Positions 22,192 to 31,004 are shown, counted from the stretch's first letter. The stretch is DNA of 37,000 nt from an uncultured Lachnospiraceae bacterium (GCA_910588895.1 CAJUSS010000016.1:1-37000), one strand, 5' to 3'. Made by a program: numbers and translations. Notes: generated from the sequence alone by a model not told the origin.

Positions 22192-22776
22192 ATGGCTAAA
22201 AAGAATGCGCGGAACACACGCGGAAAGATCGTCAGCGCCGCATGGAGATTGTTTTATGAACAGGGGTATGAAGATACGACTGTGGAGGAGATCATCGAGC
22301 TCTCCAAGACCTCCAAGGGTTCTTTTTACCACTATTTTGACGGAAAGGATGCGCTGCTCAGCACCTTGAGCACACTCTTTGATGAGAAATATGAAGCGTT
22401 GATGGAGGCGCTGGACCCGGATCTTCCGGCTATGGACACGCTCTTGTACTTAAACAGCGAGCTGTTCGGGATGATCGAGAACAGCATCTCGATCGACCTG
22501 CTCACAAGGCTCCTGTCCACCCAGCTGATCACCAACGGGGAAAAGCATCTTCTGGACCACGACCGGATCTACTATAAGCTGCTGCGGAAGATCATCGCCC
22601 GGGGACAGGCTGCCGGGCAATTGAGCACGGCCTCCAGCGTCAGCGAGATGGTCAAGCTCTATGCGCTGTGCGAGCGGGCCCTGCTCTACGACTGGTGCCT
22701 CTTAGGAGGCGAATACTCCCTCCGCCAGTACAGCAGCCGGGTGCTTCCCAGTTTTTTGAGCAGCTTCCTGCCTTGA
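22192..22776 (+). CDS. TetR/AcrR family transcriptional regulator (194 aa)
   Basis: A one-component repressor. The start at 22192 (MAKKNARNTRGK) is chosen for AAAGG 7 nt upstream and for the family N-terminus; upstream codons cover the operator. The helix-turn-helix is clear: IVSAAWRLFYEQGYEDTTVEEI, then SKTSKGSFYHYFDGKDALL (residues about 10-58). The C-terminal ligand domain is unassigned. The gene lies between the divergent PrcB-domain gene and the putP transcription unit; putP is an obvious candidate target, but it has its own promoter. Confidence 0.93.
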   Translation: MAKKNARNTRGKIVSAAWRLFYEQGYEDTTVEEIIELSKTSKGSFYHYFDGKDALLSTLSTLFDEKYEALMEALDPDLPAMDTLLYLNSELFGMIENSISIDLLTRLLSTQLITNGEKHLLDHDRIYYKLLRKIIARGQAAGQLSTASSVSEMVKLYALCERALLYDWCLLGGEYSLRQYSSRVLPSFLSSFLP

Positions 22777-22924
22777 CTGGCGGCACAGCGTTTGTTTTTT
22801 CATCGAACAATTTTTGTATAGATTTTATCTCATGTATCGTCTAGTCATTTTTATGCTTAGATCTAAGCTTTCTGGCATATCTATCTCTTTATCGTATAGT
22901 ATATAGTCTATACATCATTCTGCA

Positions 22925-22953
22925 TTGCAGTCTATCTTTGCTTGTGCTATAAT
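22925..22953 (+). promoter_or_regulatory. SigA promoter of putP
   Basis: TTGCAG (22925-22930), 17-bp spacer, extended TGC-TATAAT (22948-22953). Just upstream are a 14-bp palindrome GCTTAGATCTAAGC (22855-22868) and an inverted repeat GTATAG...CTATAC near 22895, possible regulator sites. Confidence 0.8.
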
Positions 22954-22976
22954 GCCCTCCGTAGCTATTTTTTACC

Positions 22977-22996
22977 CCTGCCCGAAAACGGGCAGG
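22977..22996 (+). promoter_or_regulatory. Perfect leader hairpin ahead of putP
   Basis: CCTGCCCG-AAAA-CGGGCAGG forms an 8-bp stem with a four-A loop about 15 nt before the ribosome binding site. There is no U-tract. It may affect mRNA stability or translation. Confidence 0.5.
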
Positions 22997-23021
22997 ATCT
23001 CACTTCTTAGGAGGACTTATT

Positions 23022-24554
23022 ATGACGAGCGCACAGTTTGGTATCCTGGCCGCGATCATCCTTTATCTGGCCGGGATGCTCTATGTAGGCTTTTATTTCA
23101 GCAAAAAGGGGAGCGGCGCTTCCACCGACGATTTCTATCTGGGCGGACGGAAGCTGGGGCCCCTAGTGACGGCCATGAGCGCCGAGGCATCGGATATGAG
23201 CAGCTGGCTCCTGATGGGCCTTCCCGGTGTGGCATACCTGACCGGTATCGCTGATGCGGGCTGGACGGCCATCGGTCTTGCCGTCGGTACTTATCTTAAC
23301 TGGCTGATCGTGGCCAAAAGGCTGCGCCGCTATTCGATCGCCTGCAACGCGATCACGATCCCGGACTTTTTTTCCAAACGCTATCGGGACGAGAAGAGCA
23401 TCCTGTCCTGCATCGCAGCGGTCATCATCCTGATCTTCTTTATCCCCTACACCGCATCGGGATTTAAGGCGGTGGGGACTCTGTTCAGCAGCCTTTTCAG
23501 TATGGATTATCATCTGTCCATGCTGATCGGTGCCGTGATCATCGTAGGCTATACGGTCATGGGCGGTTTTATGGCGGTATCCACCACAGATCTGATCCAG
23601 AGCATCGTCATGAGCATCGCGCTGGTGGCGATCGTGTTCTACGGGGTCAGCATCGCCGGCGGATGGAGCGCCGTGGCCCAGAACGCCCAGTCCTTGAGCG
23701 GGTATCTCTCCATGACCCAGCTCCATGATATGGCCTCCGGCACTTCCTCCCCCTACGGCTTTATCTCCATCTGCTCTACCTTTGCCTGGGGGCTTGGCTA
23801 TTTCGGGATGCCCCATATCCTGCTCCGCTTTATGGCGATCGAGGATGAGAAAAAGCTGTCCCTTTCCCGCCGGATCGCTTCGATCTGGGTGGTGATCTCC
23901 ATGTTCGTGGCGATCTTGATCGGGATCATCGGCTACAGCGTATCCGTGGCCGGAAAGATCGACCGGTTCGCCAGCAGCGCTGAAGCGGAGACTATAGTGA
24001 TCCGCCTGGCCGACCTTCTGGGACGCAACGGCTTATTCCTGTCCATCATCGCCGGGATCGTCCTGGCCGGGATCTTAGCCTGTACCATGTCCACGGCAGA
24101 CTCCCAGCTATTAACGGCGGCCTCCGGCGTATCCCAGAACCTGCTCCAGGATTTCTTAAAGATCCGGATGGATACAAAGACCTCCATGACCGCAGCCCGC
24201 TTGACCGTGGCCGGGATCGCTCTGGTGGGCATCTTCCTGGCCTGGGACCCGGACAGCTCCGTCTTCACCATCGTCTCCTTTGCATGGGCCGGCTTCGGCG
24301 CCTCCTTTGGGCCGATCATGCTGTTCTCTCTGTTCTGGAAGCGCACGAACCTTGCCGGCGCCCTGGCGGGCATGGTGGCCGGCGGCGTGATGGTATTTGT
24401 TTGGAAATACGGCGTGAAGCCCCTTGGCGGCGTGTGGAACATCTATGAGCTGCTGCCCGCCTTTATCGTGGCCTCCGCCTTTATCGTGGCCGTATCCCTG
24501 ATGACCGCTCCCCCTTCTCAGGAGATCTGCGAGGAGTTTGATTCCCTGCGCTAG
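23022..24554 (+). CDS. putP: Sodium/proline symporter (510 aa)
   Basis: An SSS-family, Na+-coupled transporter in the cytoplasmic membrane, most like PutP (proline uptake). AGGAGG precedes the start by 7 nt. About 13 hydrophobic segments. Family signatures are visible: YLGGRKLGPLVTAMSAEASDMSSWLLMGLPG in the first helices (motif parts FYLGGRKLGP and SAEASDMSSWLLMG), GYTVMGGFMAVSTTDLIQ, and WGLGYFGMPHILLRFMAI, then ILACTMSTADSQLL, the SSS motif in helix 8. Length is typical. It ends 9 nt from the convergent truA. Confidence 0.93.
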   Translation: MTSAQFGILAAIILYLAGMLYVGFYFSKKGSGASTDDFYLGGRKLGPLVTAMSAEASDMSSWLLMGLPGVAYLTGIADAGWTAIGLAVGTYLNWLIVAKRLRRYSIACNAITIPDFFSKRYRDEKSILSCIAAVIILIFFIPYTASGFKAVGTLFSSLFSMDYHLSMLIGAVIIVGYTVMGGFMAVSTTDLIQSIVMSIALVAIVFYGVSIAGGWSAVAQNAQSLSGYLSMTQLHDMASGTSSPYGFISICSTFAWGLGYFGMPHILLRFMAIEDEKKLSLSRRIASIWVVISMFVAILIGIIGYSVSVAGKIDRFASSAEAETIVIRLADLLGRNGLFLSIIAGIVLAGILACTMSTADSQLLTAASGVSQNLLQDFLKIRMDTKTSMTAARLTVAGIALVGIFLAWDPDSSVFTIVSFAWAGFGASFGPIMLFSLFWKRTNLAGALAGMVAGGVMVFVWKYGVKPLGGVWNIYELLPAFIVASAFIVAVSLMTAPPSQEICEEFDSLR

Positions 24555-24563
24555 CCCTCCTTC

Positions 24564-25334
24564 TCACCCTCCATGCTCCACCTCCATGAGGCACAGACCC
24601 TGGGGAGGCGCTGTGGCGCCTGCCAGGGATCTGTTCCTGGCTTCCAACAGTCCTTTCATGCTGTCCGGGGTGCGTTTTCCCATCCCCACCTCTAAAAGGG
24701 TCCCGGTGATGATCCGCACCATATACTGCAGAAAGCCTGTCCCATGGTAGGTGAAGGTGAGATAGTCCTGTTTCCTCTGGATCTGGATCTTGTCTACCTT
24801 GCGGACCGTGGACTTTTTCATCCTAGGGTTATGGCAAAAGCTCATGAAATCATGTGTCCCCATCAAATACTCTGCCGCCTCGCGCATCTTTTCGATATCC
24901 GGCAGCTCGTCCAGGATATACACATACTTTCGGTCAAAGACCGGCTTCAGACCACCCACATAGCAGGTATAGCGATAGGTCTTTCCCGTGGCGTTATATC
25001 GGCTGTGGAATCGGTCTGAGGCCTTTTTTACCTTTTGGACGCAGATATCCTCCGGCAGATAGCGGTTCATATAGTCTAGTATCTCCTTGGGAGACATATC
25101 GGTCAAAAGATGAGCATTGGCCACCATCCCCCGGGCATGGACGCCCGCGTCGGTCCGCCCGGCTCCGATCACCTCTACCTCCGTCCCCGTCATCCTGGAC
25201 AGGACATCCTCCAGCTTGCCCTGGATCGTCATGGGCCTGCCCGGCTGCCGCTCCCAGCCGTGATAGCGAGTGCCGTCGTAGGCGATGTGCAGTTTGTAGT
25301 TGACTTTTTTATGCTCTATCTCTCTCTTCTCCAT
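24564..25334 (-). CDS. truA: tRNA pseudouridine(38-40) synthase (256 aa)
   Basis: Modifies uridines 38-40 in the tRNA anticodon arm. GGAGGAGC precedes the ATG. Catalytic motif GAGRTDAGVHARG with Asp62; N-terminal YDGTRYHGWERQPG and C-terminal TFTYHGTGFLQYMVRIITGTLLEVG are typical (listed as motifs YDGTRYHGWERQ, GRTDAGVHA, GTGFLQYMVR). Length is normal. Convergent with putP; the upstream region up to spoIIID contains an unassigned structured element. Confidence 0.96.
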   Translation of the reverse strand: MEKREIEHKKVNYKLHIAYDGTRYHGWERQPGRPMTIQGKLEDVLSRMTGTEVEVIGAGRTDAGVHARGMVANAHLLTDMSPKEILDYMNRYLPEDICVQKVKKASDRFHSRYNATGKTYRYTCYVGGLKPVFDRKYVYILDELPDIEKMREAAEYLMGTHDFMSFCHNPRMKKSTVRKVDKIQIQRKQDYLTFTYHGTGFLQYMVRIITGTLLEVGMGKRTPDSMKGLLEARNRSLAGATAPPQGLCLMEVEHGG

Positions 25335-25446
25335 AAGCTCCTCCTTCTTCTATGAGCGCATCTGATCAGACAGCCCTTTACAAGCATACTATCACATCTT
25401 ATGGATAAAATCGATCGTTTTATCTTTTCATTAACTTGAGGCCGAG

Positions 25447-25541
25447 ATGACAGGTTACCGATCACACCCGCGCCAAGAGGATCCTATCGCAGAGATAGGT
25501 CTCAGATGGTCCGCTCCGGATGCAAACGGGTGACCGGTCAT
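25447..25541. other. Potentially structured intergenic element between truA and spoIIID
   Basis: Nested complementary segments: ATGAC (25447) with GTCAT (25537), CACCCG (25465) with CGGGTG (25527), and an inner hairpin CCTATC (25483) with GATAGG (25494). The sense strand is undetermined. No known riboswitch signature was recognised, and no coding frame fits. Confidence 0.35.
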
Positions 25542-25579
25542 ACGCCTGCATCTATACAGCAGCCTACGCTCCGCCATAG

Positions 25580-25608
25580 AAAAAAGAGCCACTCCCGCGA
25601 ATGGCTCT
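25580..25608 (-). terminator. Terminator of spoIIID
   Basis: AGAGCCA and TGGCTCT pair around a 10-nt loop, followed on the minus strand by TTTTTTC, 8 nt after the stop codon. Confidence 0.9.
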
Positions 25609-25615
25609 CTAAGAT

Positions 25616-25891
25616 CTACTCTTCCTCCCTGCTGCAGATCTGGAGTCTGTGCTGATATTTTTCCTTTGTGGCCAGACCGCCCCGGATATGGCGTTCGGAT
25701 TTGTTCACGTTCAGCACGATCCTCGCCTGGGCCGCCAGCGAGGGGTTGATATGCTCCAGGCGGTCGGTCACATCCTTGTGGACTGTGGACTTACTGATCC
25801 CAAATTTTCTCGCCGTCTGCCGCACCGTTGCATTGTGGTCTATGATGTAATTGGCTATGGCCACCGCACGCTCTTCGATATACTCCTTCAA
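25616..25891 (-). CDS. spoIIID: Sporulation transcription factor SpoIIID (91 aa)
   Basis: A DNA-binding regulator that tunes mother-cell (SigE) transcription during sporulation. The protein begins MKEYIEERAVAIANYIIDHNATV at a TTG start, preceded by GGGGGC 6-8 nt upstream; non-ATG starts are common for this gene. The helix-turn-helix is VRQTARKFGISKSTVHKDV, followed by the family signature RLEHINPSLAAQ and a basic helix SERHIRGGLATKEKY that adds DNA contacts. Length matches B. subtilis SpoIIID. Monocistronic: terminator at 25580-25608 and a SigE-like promoter at 25919-25947. Confidence 0.97.
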   Translation of the reverse strand: MKEYIEERAVAIANYIIDHNATVRQTARKFGISKSTVHKDVTDRLEHINPSLAAQARIVLNVNKSERHIRGGLATKEKYQHRLQICSREEE

Positions 25892-25918
25892 GGTTAGCCC
25901 CCTGAAAATGTTTTTTAC

Positions 25919-25947
25919 ATCATATTCAGATCAGCCCGGGAATATGT
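25919..25947 (-). promoter_or_regulatory. Candidate SigE-type promoter of spoIIID
   Basis: On the minus strand ACATATT (25947-25941), 14-bp spacer, AATATGAT (25926-25919). The -35 fits SigE well; the -10 deviates from CATACAnT at three positions. Confidence 0.35.
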
Positions 25948-26065
25948 TTGCAGATCTCTCCAAAACAAAAAAGCAACCCCTCTTTATCTTTTATGCATAC
26001 TATACTATTTTTTATCCAAAAATGCATTCAGGCCAAACAGATCGACAGCGTTTCAGATAAATCTG

Positions 26066-26094
26066 TTGACTTATTACATGCATCTTGCTATAAT
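26066..26094 (+). promoter_or_regulatory. Strong SigA promoter of nagE
   Basis: TTGACT (26066-26071), 17-bp spacer, extended TGC-TATAAT (26089-26094), close to consensus. Confidence 0.88.
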
Positions 26095-26100
26095 CAAGGA

Positions 26101-26220
26101 ACAACAGACTGGACCGGCCGTCCCGGTCGGCGCCAGGAAGGAGCATTCGCCTTGCTGCCAGGGCAAGGCCATAGGCATGGCGCTCTCAAAGCGCCCTCAA
26201 AAGACAAGGGGGTTTGTCGT
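26101..26220 (+). promoter_or_regulatory. Structured 5' leader of nagE
   Basis: Three hairpins lie between the start point and the start codon: GACCGG/CCGGTC (about 26112-26129), GCCTTGC/GCAAGGC (about 26149-26169), and GGCGCT/AGCGCC (about 26179-26195). The last sits just ahead of the AAGGGGG ribosome binding site. No clear antiterminator target or U-tract was recognised. Confidence 0.4.
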
Positions 26221-27669
26221 ATGATGAAGTATCTGCAAAAACTAGGAAAGTCCTTGATGCTCCCCGTAGCATGTCTGCCGGTCGCCGGCATCATGCTGGG
26301 GCTTGGCTATTGGATCGATCCGGCCGGATGGGGCAGTGGGAACGTGATCGCCGCATTTCTCTGCAAGGCGGGTTCTGCCCTGATCGACAATATGGCGATC
26401 TTGTTCGTGATCGGCGTGTCGGTAGGCATGTCCGATGACAATGACGGCACCGCCGCATTGGCCGGCATGGTCTCCTACCTGATGGTGACCACACTGCTCT
26501 CGCCCGGCGCGGTCGAGATGTTCACCGGCAAGGAAGCAAACGTCGCCTTCTCCAAGATCGCCGGGAACCAGTTCATCGGTATCCTGACCGGCCTGGTAGG
26601 CGCGGCATGTTACAATAAGTTCAAGAGCACCCGGCTCCCGGATGCGTTCTCGTTCTTCAGCGGAAAGCGGAGCGTGGCCATCGTCACCGCCAGCGTCACC
26701 ATCCTGGTGAGCATCATCCTGTTCTTTGTATGGCCCATCCTCTACGGCGGACTGGTGGCTTTTGGCACGGCCATCGCGGCCACAGGCGCGGTCGGCGTCG
26801 GGATCTACGGCTTCTTCAACCGTCTGCTGATCCCGTTTGGCCTCCATCACGCATTGAACTCGGTGTTCTGGTTTGACGCGGTAGGCATCGCCGATCTTTA
26901 TAAATTCTGGGGGATGGGCGGCTACGATGTGTCGGAAGCCATCCTGGGGCAGACCGGCCAGTATATGACCGGCTTCTTCCCGGTCATGATGTTCGGCGTT
27001 CCGGCCGGCGCATTGGCCATGTACCTCACCGCAAAGCCCGCCAAGAAAAAAGAAGCGGCCGGCCTTCTGGGCGCTGCGGCTCTCTGCTCTTTCCTGACCG
27101 GTGTCACCGAGCCCTTTGAGTTTGCGTTCATGTTCCTCTCACCTGTCCTTTATGTGCTCCATGCACTCCTGACCGGCATCGTCTGTGCGATCTGTGCTAT
27201 GCTCCCGGTCCGGGCAGGCTTTACCTTCAGCGGCGGTTTCGTCGACTGGGTACTCTGCGCGAAACTGCCTGCTGCCCTGAACACCTGGATGCTCATCCCC
27301 ATCGGCCTGGCCGTCGCCGCGATCTATCTTGTCCTTTTCCGGGCCGTGATCGTAAAACTGGATCTGAAGACCCCGGGAAGGGAGGACGAGGATCTGGATG
27401 CAGAGATGAAAGCCGTCCTTGCCAATGATGACTTCACCCAGGTGGCATCGGTCATCCTGGAAGGTCTCGGCGGGAAAGGAAATGTGACCTCGCTGGATAA
27501 CTGTATCACCCGTCTCCGCCTGGAGATCAGGGACTATACCCAGATCGACGAAAAAAAGATCAAGTCCGCAGGCGTAGCCGGCATCATGCGTCCCAGCAAG
27601 ACCTCCGTCCAGGTCATCATCGGTACGAAAGTCCAATTTGTGGCAGATGAGATGAAAAAGATGCTGTGA
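26221..27669 (+). CDS. nagE: PTS N-acetylglucosamine-specific EIICB component (482 aa)
   Basis: Imports and phosphorylates N-acetylglucosamine. The start at 26221 (MMKYLQKLGKSLMLP) follows AAGGGGG 8 nt upstream; the longer open frame upstream runs through the promoter. Residues about 1-380 are the EIIC membrane domain (LPVAGIMLGLGYW, GLHHALNSVFWF, FLTGVTEPFEFAFMF are signature segments; the Glu in GVTEPFEF binds sugar). Residues about 395-482 are the EIIB domain with the phosphorylated Cys428 in LDNCITRLRL. No EIIA domain is fused, so an EIIA must act in trans. nagB follows in the same direction after a terminator-like hairpin. Confidence 0.95.
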   Translation: MMKYLQKLGKSLMLPVACLPVAGIMLGLGYWIDPAGWGSGNVIAAFLCKAGSALIDNMAILFVIGVSVGMSDDNDGTAALAGMVSYLMVTTLLSPGAVEMFTGKEANVAFSKIAGNQFIGILTGLVGAACYNKFKSTRLPDAFSFFSGKRSVAIVTASVTILVSIILFFVWPILYGGLVAFGTAIAATGAVGVGIYGFFNRLLIPFGLHHALNSVFWFDAVGIADLYKFWGMGGYDVSEAILGQTGQYMTGFFPVMMFGVPAGALAMYLTAKPAKKKEAAGLLGAAALCSFLTGVTEPFEFAFMFLSPVLYVLHALLTGIVCAICAMLPVRAGFTFSGGFVDWVLCAKLPAALNTWMLIPIGLAVAAIYLVLFRAVIVKLDLKTPGREDEDLDAEMKAVLANDDFTQVASVILEGLGGKGNVTSLDNCITRLRLEIRDYTQIDEKKIKSAGVAGIMRPSKTSVQVIIGTKVQFVADEMKKML

Positions 27670-27740
27670 AAGATGTAAAGATGTTGTATGCTATTATGTA
27701 AGACACCGCTGCAAGACGGCGGTGCGGGAGATCCTGGCAT

Positions 27741-27765
27741 AGGCTGCTCACAAGGCAGCCTTTTT
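27741..27765 (+). terminator. Intrinsic terminator between nagE and nagB
   Basis: AGGCTGC and GCAGCCT pair around a 7-nt loop, followed by TTTTT. A second hairpin, CACCGC/GCGGTG, lies just upstream (about 27702-27723). Partial termination may lower nagB relative to nagE, or nagB has its own unrecognised promoter. Confidence 0.8.
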
Positions 27766-27830
27766 CCTCCGGATCCGGCCGCGCCCGGCACGGTCTGCCT
27801 TATAACATAAATATAGAAAGGGAGTAAAAA

Positions 27831-28556
27831 ATGAATATCATCAGAGCAAAGGATTACCACGATATGAGCCAAAAAGCCGCCGCCGTACTGGCTGCCCAGA
27901 TCATCATGAAGCCGGACTGTGTCCTGGGGCTCGCCACCGGCTCCTCACCGGTCGGCACCTATGCACAGCTGGTAGCCTGGTATGAGAACGGCGCCTTGGA
28001 CTTTTCCAAGGTGACCAGCGTGAACCTGGATGAATACAAGGGGCTGTCCGGGGATAACGACCAGAGCTATCGCCACTTTATGGATCAGCATCTGTTCAGC
28101 AAGGTCAACATCGATATCCAGCGCACCTTTGTGCCGGACGGAACAGAGGCGGACAGCGAGAAGGCCTGTCAGATCCACGAGCAGACCATCGCAGATGTGG
28201 GCGGGATCGACTTACAGCTTTTAGGCCTGGGCCACAACGGCCATATCGGCTTTAATGAACCGGCGGATACCTTTACCGCCGAGACCCACTGCGTGGATCT
28301 GACCGAGTCCACCATCCAGGCAAACCGCCGTTTCTTCGCTTCCGCCGACGACGTGCCCCGTCAGGCCTATACCATGGGGATACGGGCGATCATGCAGGCA
28401 AGGAAGGTCCTTCTGGTGGTCAGCGGCGCGGATAAGGCAAAGGCAGTAAAGGAAGCCTTTTTTGGTCCGATCACCCCGCAGGTACCTGCCTCCATCCTGC
28501 AGCTCCACAAAGATGTGACTCTGGTGGCAGATGAAGCGGCATTATCTATGATCTGA
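27831..28556 (+). CDS. nagB: Glucosamine-6-phosphate deaminase (241 aa)
   Basis: Converts glucosamine 6-phosphate to fructose 6-phosphate and ammonia. AAAGGGAG precedes the start. Phosphate-loop-like LGLATGSSPVGTY, NLDEYKGL (catalytic base Asp region), and GLGHNGHIGFNEP with the ring-opening His. Length matches the short, non-allosteric Gram-positive enzymes. It completes the GlcNAc route started by nagE; a GlcNAc-6-P deacetylase (nagA) is not in the window. Confidence 0.96.
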   Translation: MNIIRAKDYHDMSQKAAAVLAAQIIMKPDCVLGLATGSSPVGTYAQLVAWYENGALDFSKVTSVNLDEYKGLSGDNDQSYRHFMDQHLFSKVNIDIQRTFVPDGTEADSEKACQIHEQTIADVGGIDLQLLGLGHNGHIGFNEPADTFTAETHCVDLTESTIQANRRFFASADDVPRQAYTMGIRAIMQARKVLLVVSGADKAKAVKEAFFGPITPQVPASILQLHKDVTLVADEAALSMI

Positions 28557-28589
28557 GCACAAGGCGTGCCCCCCTTGTCAGGATAAAAC

Positions 28590-28648
28590 AAAAAACCGAT
28601 CATGACCGGGAAACAGCGCTGGACGGTTTCCTGCCATGACCGGTTTTT
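28590..28648. terminator. Long bidirectional terminator between nagB and the amylosucrase gene
   Basis: AAAAACCG...TCATG pairs with CATGA-CCGGTTTTT, and an inner stem GGGAAAC/GTTTCC extends it. A-tract and T-tract at opposite ends suit convergent genes. Confidence 0.75.
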
Positions 28649-28743
28649 CCACTCAAAGGCTCCTCTTTTTTATGCCGTTCTGTTTTCTATCGGCTCTATG
28701 CTCCCGCCCTTCGGTGTTATAGACCGCGCCGTCAGCCTGCCTC

Positions 28744-30780
28744 TCATTCTTCCTTCTTTTTCAGATAATAGAACCCATATCCCGGAATATCCACCTCCAA
28801 GGCTTCCATCTCCCTGCCGGAGAGCAGATCTATGTACTCTCCCGTTTCATGGATGCGGGCGGTCCGGTCTTCTTCGCTGAAATTGAACAGTCCCACCAGC
28901 TTATCCTCCTCAAAGGCTCTGCAGATGCACAGCACTCCAGGTGCCCAGGTCTCCACCGTCCAGGCCGCCGCCGTGGACATAAAGACCTTCTCGCTCTTGC
29001 GGATCTTCTCCAGCCGGTCTAAGGCCTGGAATACCCGCCCTTCAACTGTCGAGCAGTCATCCGCTCTTTCTGCCCGCTCCCAGTCCATCTTACCGCGATG
29101 GATATAGCGGGAATCGGCCGCCTTATTGGGATCGTCCTTGTAGGCATAGTCGTTCACCTGTCCGATCTCATCGCCGCTGTAGAGTACCGGGATCCCGGAC
29201 TGCATGAACATATAGGCGTGGAGCATCACATCCTGACGGATCGCTTTTTCCATGGCCGCCTCGTCCTGCTCAAACCCGGCCTTCTCGATACCGCACATAG
29301 AAGCCGTGGTCCCGCAGAACCGGGCATCCCCGGTAACAGGGTCCGCATTATAGAGCTCGCCCCGGCTGCAGCTTCCCGGCGTATAGCCCTGGAAAAAGTC
29401 GTTCAGATACTTTTTATGGGGCCGCTCTTCCATCCCGTCACGTTTTAAGGTCTCGTAGTCTAAACCCCAACCGATGTCGTCATGGCACCGCAGATAGTTG
29501 AGGAACAGATATTCCTTGGGCAGGCGGTTCACCGTATCCAACTGCTGCTTGAGCAGACGCACATCCTTTGTCGCTACTGTATGCCAGGTAGTGGCCATGG
29601 TGGTCACGTTATAGAGCATATGGCACTCCGGTTTTTCCACTGTGCCGAAATAGGGCACTACCTTTTCCGGCTCCATCACCACCTCGCCCAAAAGGAGGAT
29701 CCCAGGGCAGACGATCTCCCCGATCATCCGCATCATCCGGACGATCGTGTGGACCCTGGGCAGATTGCGGCACTGGGTCCCCAGCTCCTTCCAGATATAA
29801 GGCACGGCATCGATCCGGACGATATCGATCCCCTTGTTGGCCAGATACAGGAAGTTGTACATCATCTCATTGAACACCCTGGGATTTCTATAGTTCAGGT
29901 CCCACTGATACGGGTAGAATGATGTCATCACATAATGGCCCGTGTCCTCCAGCCAGGTAAAATTCCCGGGAGCGGTGGTGGGGAACACCTGGGGGACGGT
30001 CTTTTCATACTGGGCCGGGATGTCATAGTTGTCAAAGAAGAAGTAGCGGCTCATATATTCACCCTCTCCCTGACGGGCCCGCTTAGCCCATTCATGGTCC
30101 TCAGAGGTGTGGTTCATCACGAAATCCATGCAGACATTGATCTTCCGCTCATGGCAGGCTGCCGTAAGACTCTCTAGGTCCTCCATGGTGCCCAGCTTCT
30201 CCTGGACCTTCCGAAAATCAGCTACGGCATAGCCTCCGTCGGAACGGCCCTCTACGGTATCCAAAAAGGGCATCAGATGGATATAGTTCACATTGCTCTT
30301 CTCCAGATAGTCCAGCTTCGACTCTACGCCCTTCATGTTCCCGGCAAAATTGTCGATATAGAACATCATGCCCAGCATGTCATTCTTCTTATACCAGTCC
30401 GGCTCCAGCTCACGGCTCCTGTCCAGAGCCTTCAGCGACTGGTCCCGCTCCATGTAGCACCGATGGAGGTTATCACACAGCTCCGCAAACATGGATCCAT
30501 TACCATACATCTCCATGTAGAGCCATTTCAGTTCATCCAGATGGCGCTCAAAACGCGCCTTGTACAGAGCCTCCTCTCCTTCGCGGTCCGCTGCCGCAGC
30601 GACCGCGGCTGTGTCGGCTGCCGTGGCCGCTACTGCGGTGTCCGCTTTTTTGACCGCCTGCTCGCTCTTTATCGCGGCTGACGTCCCTGCTGCTGTTGTC
30701 ACCGTTTCCGTTTTTGCTGCCGTCTTTGCTGTCTTTGCTGCTGTGCCCTTTTTCTGTCCTTTGCTGTTCTCCTTGCTCAT
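28744..30780 (-). CDS. Amylosucrase-like GH13 enzyme (678 aa)
   Basis: A predicted cytoplasmic GH13 glucosidase/transglucosidase closest to amylosucrases, which use sucrose to build or transfer glucosyl units. The start at 30780 (MSKENSKGQ) follows AGGAGG 9 nt upstream. Residues 1-65 are an Ala/Lys/Thr-rich extension not found in typical members. The N-terminal helical domain (about 70-135) is followed by the barrel with DFVMNHTSEDHEWA, nucleophile Asp324 in DIVRIDAVPYIWKELG, acid/base Glu366 in LLGEVVMEP, and Asp434 in LRCHDDIGWG. A C-terminal beta domain ends YGFYYLKKKEE. The LacI-type gene just upstream and the repeated operator words in its promoter suggest local sugar control. Sucrose hydrolase activity is the main alternative. 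Confidence 0.88.
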   Translation of the reverse strand: MSKENSKGQKKGTAAKTAKTAAKTETVTTAAGTSAAIKSEQAVKKADTAVAATAADTAAVAAAADREGEEALYKARFERHLDELKWLYMEMYGNGSMFAELCDNLHRCYMERDQSLKALDRSRELEPDWYKKNDMLGMMFYIDNFAGNMKGVESKLDYLEKSNVNYIHLMPFLDTVEGRSDGGYAVADFRKVQEKLGTMEDLESLTAACHERKINVCMDFVMNHTSEDHEWAKRARQGEGEYMSRYFFFDNYDIPAQYEKTVPQVFPTTAPGNFTWLEDTGHYVMTSFYPYQWDLNYRNPRVFNEMMYNFLYLANKGIDIVRIDAVPYIWKELGTQCRNLPRVHTIVRMMRMIGEIVCPGILLLGEVVMEPEKVVPYFGTVEKPECHMLYNVTTMATTWHTVATKDVRLLKQQLDTVNRLPKEYLFLNYLRCHDDIGWGLDYETLKRDGMEERPHKKYLNDFFQGYTPGSCSRGELYNADPVTGDARFCGTTASMCGIEKAGFEQDEAAMEKAIRQDVMLHAYMFMQSGIPVLYSGDEIGQVNDYAYKDDPNKAADSRYIHRGKMDWERAERADDCSTVEGRVFQALDRLEKIRKSEKVFMSTAAAWTVETWAPGVLCICRAFEEDKLVGLFNFSEEDRTARIHETGEYIDLLSGREMEALEVDIPGYGFYYLKKKEE

Positions 30781-30801
30781 CCTGTCCTTCCTCCTGTCAA
30801 A

Positions 30802-30952
30802 TGATATCGTTCCCACTCAAACTCAAAACCAAAAACAGTTCTTTTCCATGACTTCCGCCAAATAACCGGCCAGATCCACGTTCATTCCGACCCGTTCATT
30901 TGTGGTATCGTTCTCATATATTTATCATAAGCGGTCACACGGCCTTTGTAAA
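30802..30952 (-). promoter_or_regulatory. Promoter and candidate LacI operators of the amylosucrase gene
   Basis: On the minus strand TTTACA (30952-30947), 17-bp spacer, TATGAT (30929-30924). The word GAACGATA(C/T)CA occurs twice downstream: at 30913-30903, over the predicted start region, and at 30812-30802, just before the ribosome binding site. The repeats suit a repressor that blocks initiation and loops DNA. Confidence 0.6.
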
Positions 30953-31004
30953 TCGGCATGATCGACAATTCCGCCCGGACGTTTTTAGGCATATCCTACA
31001 GATC

